DNA of 64,000 nt from CAVPOO01 sp963707015 (lineage in GTDB: Bacteria > Pseudomonadota > Gammaproteobacteria > Thiohalobacterales > Thiohalobacteraceae). How positions within the stretch are numbered: position 1 is the stretch's first letter; each line of letters begins with the position of its first letter. Location of the stretch: positions 372,001 to 436,000 of the forward strand of contig CAVPOO010000015.1 in assembly GCA_963707015.1 (NCBI GenBank), read 5' to 3'. This document shows positions 62,987 through 64,000 of this stretch, one piece after another. The position numbers were made by a program, and so were the translations under genes. Under the pieces are notes generated by a model that saw only the letters and a list, made by a program, of their open reading frames with translations, was not told where the DNA came from and searched no databases.

Positions 62987-63222
62987 CAAACATTCGCAAT
63001 CATAGAGGCGCCTGGTGGCCTCGTTTTTTCACCCGCAGGACCAGCGAGCAGGTGTATCGGGCGTTGTGCATCTCGGGGTGCGGCGCCTTCGCTGTCGTTG
63101 TCAAAATAGACAAGCACCTGGTGCCCGGAATCCCGCCAGTCGCTAACTCGCTGAGCCCAGGTGCCAGGGTCCGTGAACTGTAGCCCCATGCATAAGTTCG
63201 GGTATGTCCGTGCAAGCGAATA
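62983..63222 (-). pseudogene. C-terminal remnant of a DUF72 family gene
   Basis: The minus-strand frame keeps a recognisable DUF72 ending: FTDPGTWAQRVSDWRDSGHQ then VLVYFDNDSEGAAPRDA. Upstream of about 63222 the frame (open to 63459) loses the family pattern, so the N-terminal two-thirds appear lost or scrambled. It overlaps the rof stop by 4 bp. A short real protein cannot be excluded. Confidence 0.5.
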
Positions 63223-63462
63223 TAGACGAGGCGGCTTTTGACCGCGTTCGACAGCGGACAGTCGGCCGCATCCGAGAAGCCGTTCCGTCAGTGCGACTAG
63301 TTCTAGCCGCTGGTCCCGACGTACACGCCTGTGTGCATATCGGGTTCCAAAGTTTGCCGCCTGGGTTTGGGGTTGGGCCGGATATGTCAAACGACAGACC
63401 GCATGCGGATCAGGTGACGGAATAACTGCTGGAAACATAGAAAGGAAGGCTGTTACCACATT

Positions 63463-63755
63463 CTATGGCGCAATCCAGCTCTCGTCCCAGGTGAGCAGGT
63501 ACCGAAAGCCATTTTCTTGTCCCGCATTCTCCTCGGTCTTTACGCGCAGAAATTCGGGCTGCTTACGACAAGGTGCAACTCTTGATAGCCGTGAAAGCCA
63601 CGAATTCGCCGAGCAGCACTTCGCATGATGGTGTTGGCGTGGAACCAGTCGTGACGCTCCCGGCTTAAGGCTGGAATTAATGTGTGAATTGGCTGACCGG
63701 TCATGAGCTTATACACACTGCACTGGGGGCGGTCGAGATAGAAGCCTCAGATCTG
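63463..63755 (-). pseudogene. Frameshifted gene remnant, family unknown
   Basis: Two adjoining frames on the minus strand look protein-like and need one frame change to join. The first reads FYLDRPQCSVYKLMTGQPIH to RHDWFHANTIMRSAARRIRG and GFHGYQELHLVV (63755 to about 63580). The second runs from about RKQPEFLRVKTEEN to FRYLLTWDESWIAP and stops at 63463. I do not recognise the family. No intact start context was found. Confidence 0.4.
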
Positions 63756-63880
63756 GGATCTTGTAGCTGCCTTGAGGGGGCACCTATCTTACTGTTTTCC
63801 GGCAGATTCGTGGTGGACTCCGAGGTACGGCGGATCTGACCAATGTGCTTACCTGTCAGGGCTGCCGACTAGCGCCTACG
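63756..63880. other. Right-edge region without genes
   Basis: No reading frame or motif is supported. It lies between the remnant gene and the DnaA-box pair. Confidence 0.3.
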
Positions 63881-63883
63881 GGG

Positions 63884-63944
63884 TTATCCACGAAGTTATC
63901 CACAAGCTTGGGCGTCATGAATAAAAAATTATTTAATGACAATG
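63884..63944. promoter_or_regulatory. Two DnaA boxes followed by an AT-rich dyad
   Basis: TTATCCACG (63884-63892) and the perfect consensus TTATCCACA (63896-63904) lie three bases apart in the same orientation. From 63915 an AT-rich imperfect palindrome follows (GTCAT ... AATAA ... TTATT ... ATGAC). This may be a DnaA-regulated promoter, part of a replication origin, or chance; the rest lies beyond the window. Confidence 0.45.
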
Positions 63945-64000
63945 ACATAGTAGCTATTTCCTCTCCGGTGTCGGAATCCCGGCGGAACTCCGATGACCTA

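Overview
The window is about 64 kb of GC-rich DNA that reads as the chromosome of a gammaproteobacterium. Three gene orders support this: polA / small RNA / engB / cytochrome c4 / dsbA / endonuclease-phosphatase / GGDEF, yicC-gmk-rpoZ-spoT-ridA-recG, and rph-rdgB-hemW. All three are close to the order in Pseudomonas and purple sulfur bacteria. A DsrE2-like protein, cytochromes c4 and c5, a periplasmic formate dehydrogenase and a TRAP carboxylate transporter suggest a respiratory, possibly sulfur-oxidising, free-living cell (inference). No phage, CRISPR array or intact insertion sequence was found.

Layout. (1) 0.1-4.2 kb: a TRAP transporter whose binding protein faces its two permease genes across a pair of 168-bp repeats. 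(2) 4.3-14.1 kb: housekeeping and redox genes (DUF2782, LOG, polA, engB, cytochrome c4, dsbA, an EEP-fold hydrolase, a diguanylate cyclase) with a structured small-RNA candidate between polA and engB. (3) 14.3-15.8 kb: a TetR regulator and a DsrE2-like protein. (4) 16.1-25.4 kb: an eight-gene envelope cluster. It holds an ExbB/MotA-like channel protein, two proteins joining an ExbD/TolR-like membrane helix to a von Willebrand A domain, a TPR protein, a PEGA-array protein with degenerate FHA and FGE folds, a lipoprotein and two small exported proteins. It looks like an undescribed proton-driven envelope machine and is the main discovery candidate. (5) 25.5-30.1 kb, minus strand: OmpA lipoprotein, small lipoprotein, DUF4403 protein and a seven-repeat TSP3-OmpA protein.

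(6) 30.3-30.7 kb: tRNA-Arg(CCG) followed by three 112-bp repeats that each carry its 3' end. (7) 31-45 kb: a formate dehydrogenase island with molybdenum cofactor genes (moeA, mobA, fdhD, moaA, mobB), maturation genes (DUF3305, DUF3306, polyferredoxin, TorD-like, small Tat protein) and the three enzyme subunits. (8) 45-51 kb: two small proteins, a double cytochrome c5, rep, and a membrane protein resembling an inactivated M48 peptidase. (9) 51-58 kb: the recG-ridA-spoT-rpoZ-gmk-yicC block on the minus strand. (10) 58-63 kb, plus strand: kinase, PP2C phosphatase, rph, rdgB, hemW, a CPXCG protein and a Rof-like antiterminator. (11) 63-64 kb: gene remnants and a pair of DnaA boxes at the right edge.

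Starts were chosen from ribosome-binding sites, overlaps and family lengths read by eye. No database search was possible, so family names rest on recognised motifs and gene order.
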